Shown here in pieces: positions 18,575 to 20,112 of a DNA stretch of 20,112 nt (position 1 is its first letter; every line of letters starts with the position of its first letter). Where the stretch lies: NCBI GenBank assembly GCA_001579985.1, contig LRSR01006190.1, forward strand, positions 1 through 20,112, read 5' to 3'. The position numbers were made by a program, and so were the translations under genes. The stretch is from Hypsibius dujardini. Taxonomy: Eukaryota > Tardigrada > Eutardigrada > Parachela > Hypsibiidae. The notes beneath the pieces are model-generated. The model did no database searches, was not told where the DNA came from, and saw only the letters and a list, made by a program, of their open reading frames with translations.

Positions 18575-20112
18575 AACTACAGTATACTTGTCGTACCAAA
18601 TAATTACGCCTTCAAATCAACCGTAAGTACCAGCAATCTACGTGTACATAAAATACCCTTCCTCTCTCAATCGGACCCTGTAATCGTCCACCATGATGCG
18701 GTCCGTTTAAGTTCGCCTCTCACTGTTGAACACTGGGGGCCCAGGCAAATTATGTAAAATTGTTCTCTTTCCGCTAAGCAGACACAGACATAGACACACT
18801 CAGTCACACACCACACAGTTAAACACCAGAGATTAAACTTGTTGCAACAACGACGGCTCATTTTGGGCTCTGGTCGTCGGTAATAATGACGATCGCGAGG
18901 AGAACAACTGCCGGTGATTACAGAAATTACTGCCGAAATAATCGGGCTTCCCGGGCCCCAGTTGTAGGCAAGCAACCAGCCAGCCATCATTGCCATTCGA
19001 ATAACAACCTATAAGTGGTACCGTGTGATGCGGTCGTCATGAGCTCGAGAACTAAATTATTGCCACACACAAAAATCACAGCGGAAAACGGCTCACAGTC
19101 AGTCCAACAATTTACTTTAGCAGCGATGTTTTCTTGTAAAAGTTGCCTTTTTTATCGTACCCATTTGAACCCCGATAAAAGGTCATAAACACGAGGAACG
19201 GCTGATCTTTCACTTTTTTCTAGCTTCATTGAATTTTGTGTCCTCTCGTACTTCACTTACATGTGATATATATGTATCTGGTTGCGAGACATTTCGTGTC
19301 TGGAAATAAACACTGGATATTAGGAGGTGTACACCGTATTTTTACAAGGACGGGACAAGGCACTCTGCTTCAACCTTGTCCAGCGATACTGGCTAATATG
19401 CTGAACCAATGAAAGAAGAAGTTACTTAGCTCGATCCGAGCTCTACTGCGGCGGGAGAAGGATCCAAACTGATTCAGTAATTTTTGCCAGTAGAGACGTG
19501 AAGGTATGTTCATGGGCGCTAGTTAGAATGTCCATACTGATTACATTCTCTTATATTACACAAGGTAACGACGCGAAAAAACTATTTACACTTAAAGTTT
19601 AGATTGTACCAATTTTAAAGCAATGGTGGAACTTGATTAGGCATCCCCTTTTTATCGTTTTCGTATGAAATCGCCCCGCGCATTGAATATAAATGCTTAA
19701 GAACCGATACGTATATACCGGATGGATGGATTCATGCCTGTGCGATATGAAATGGTAGCTAAAATATGCCCTTTCCATTTTTAATTGGAGAGAAAATATA
19801 AAACTTATTGAAGATAAATTTATCAGGTGAGAGTCGACCGAACTTCGCCCACAGTCTGATCACGTAGTTCATGCCCTGAGAATAAAAACCTACCTAAGAT
19901 TTATTCACAGATTAATGCGGACCGGAGCAAAGGATAAACCATTTCTAATAATTACACCTCCGAAATGCAAAAAATTAAACCATTCCGTAAATCTTCCATT
20001 TTTTATGAATTAACTTCAGGCATTATAACATTGACAATCATTTACCCCAGAATGTTATAATTATATTGAATAAAAACATTTTGATAGCAAATACAGCATA
20101 TCTAAAAATTAT
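18575..20112. other. Right-hand region without a recognised gene
   Basis: A small CAGACA tract lies at about 18778-18810. A - strand open frame at 18996-18840 starts MAMMAGWLLAYNWGP and is GC-richer than its surroundings, but it then runs into the repeat and has no family resemblance. The rest, to the right edge, is AT-rich with short frames only. Confidence 0.5.

Noticed and set aside
18667-18996. A - strand open frame starting MAMMAGWLLAYNWGP, resembling a signal peptide
   Set aside because: The tail is translated GACA repeat and ordinary intergenic sequence. There is no donor or acceptor that clearly bounds an exon and no family resemblance.
1-20112. tRNA, rRNA, CRISPR or operon-like bacterial structure
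   Set aside because: None seen by eye. The genes are split by GT-AG introns with animal domain families, so prokaryotic features are not expected.

Overview
The window is nuclear DNA of an intron-rich animal, most likely an ecdysozoan and probably a panarthropod. The evidence is short GT-AG introns, a clip-domain serine protease homologue of the arthropod masquerade/PPAF type, a Gli/Ci zinc-finger factor and a Lifeguard (TMBIM) membrane protein. No species can be named from the sequence alone. All gene models below were built by hand from exon-like open frames, splice signals and phase matching.

Layout. On the + strand: (1) the 3' part of a non-canonical poly(A) polymerase / terminal uridylyltransferase gene (exons 428-2206; catalytic part off the left edge), which contains a GC-AG intron. 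(2) A complete five-exon Gli/Ci-family gene (3320-7406, 575 aa) with only four fingers, matching Gli fingers 2 to 5. On the - strand: (3) a six-exon secreted, catalytically dead clip-domain serine protease homologue (10351 down to 7723, 528 aa), convergent with the Gli gene. (4) A gene whose N-terminus resembles a LOTUS/OST-HTH winged helix, with a proline-rich tail (14174 down to about 12079, perhaps to 11414). (5) A seven-exon Lifeguard/TMBIM gene (17279 down to 14993, 329 aa). From 17.3 kb to the right edge I see no convincing gene, but there is a 390-bp foldback element at 18185-18574.

The five genes have no obvious common pathway (RNA tailing, Hedgehog-type transcription, extracellular proteolytic cascades, possible germline RNP biology, anti-apoptotic membrane protein). 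This is ordinary animal gene order, not an operon.

The most unusual feature is the density of imperfect TGTC/GACA tetranucleotide arrays, about 15 tracts in 20 kb. Nine of the 23 introns I can define carry one, often close to the 5' splice site. In three of the genes, introns on either side of one or two exons carry arrays of opposite sense. Their transcripts could therefore pair across those exons, which is a layout known to favour exon skipping or circular RNA.
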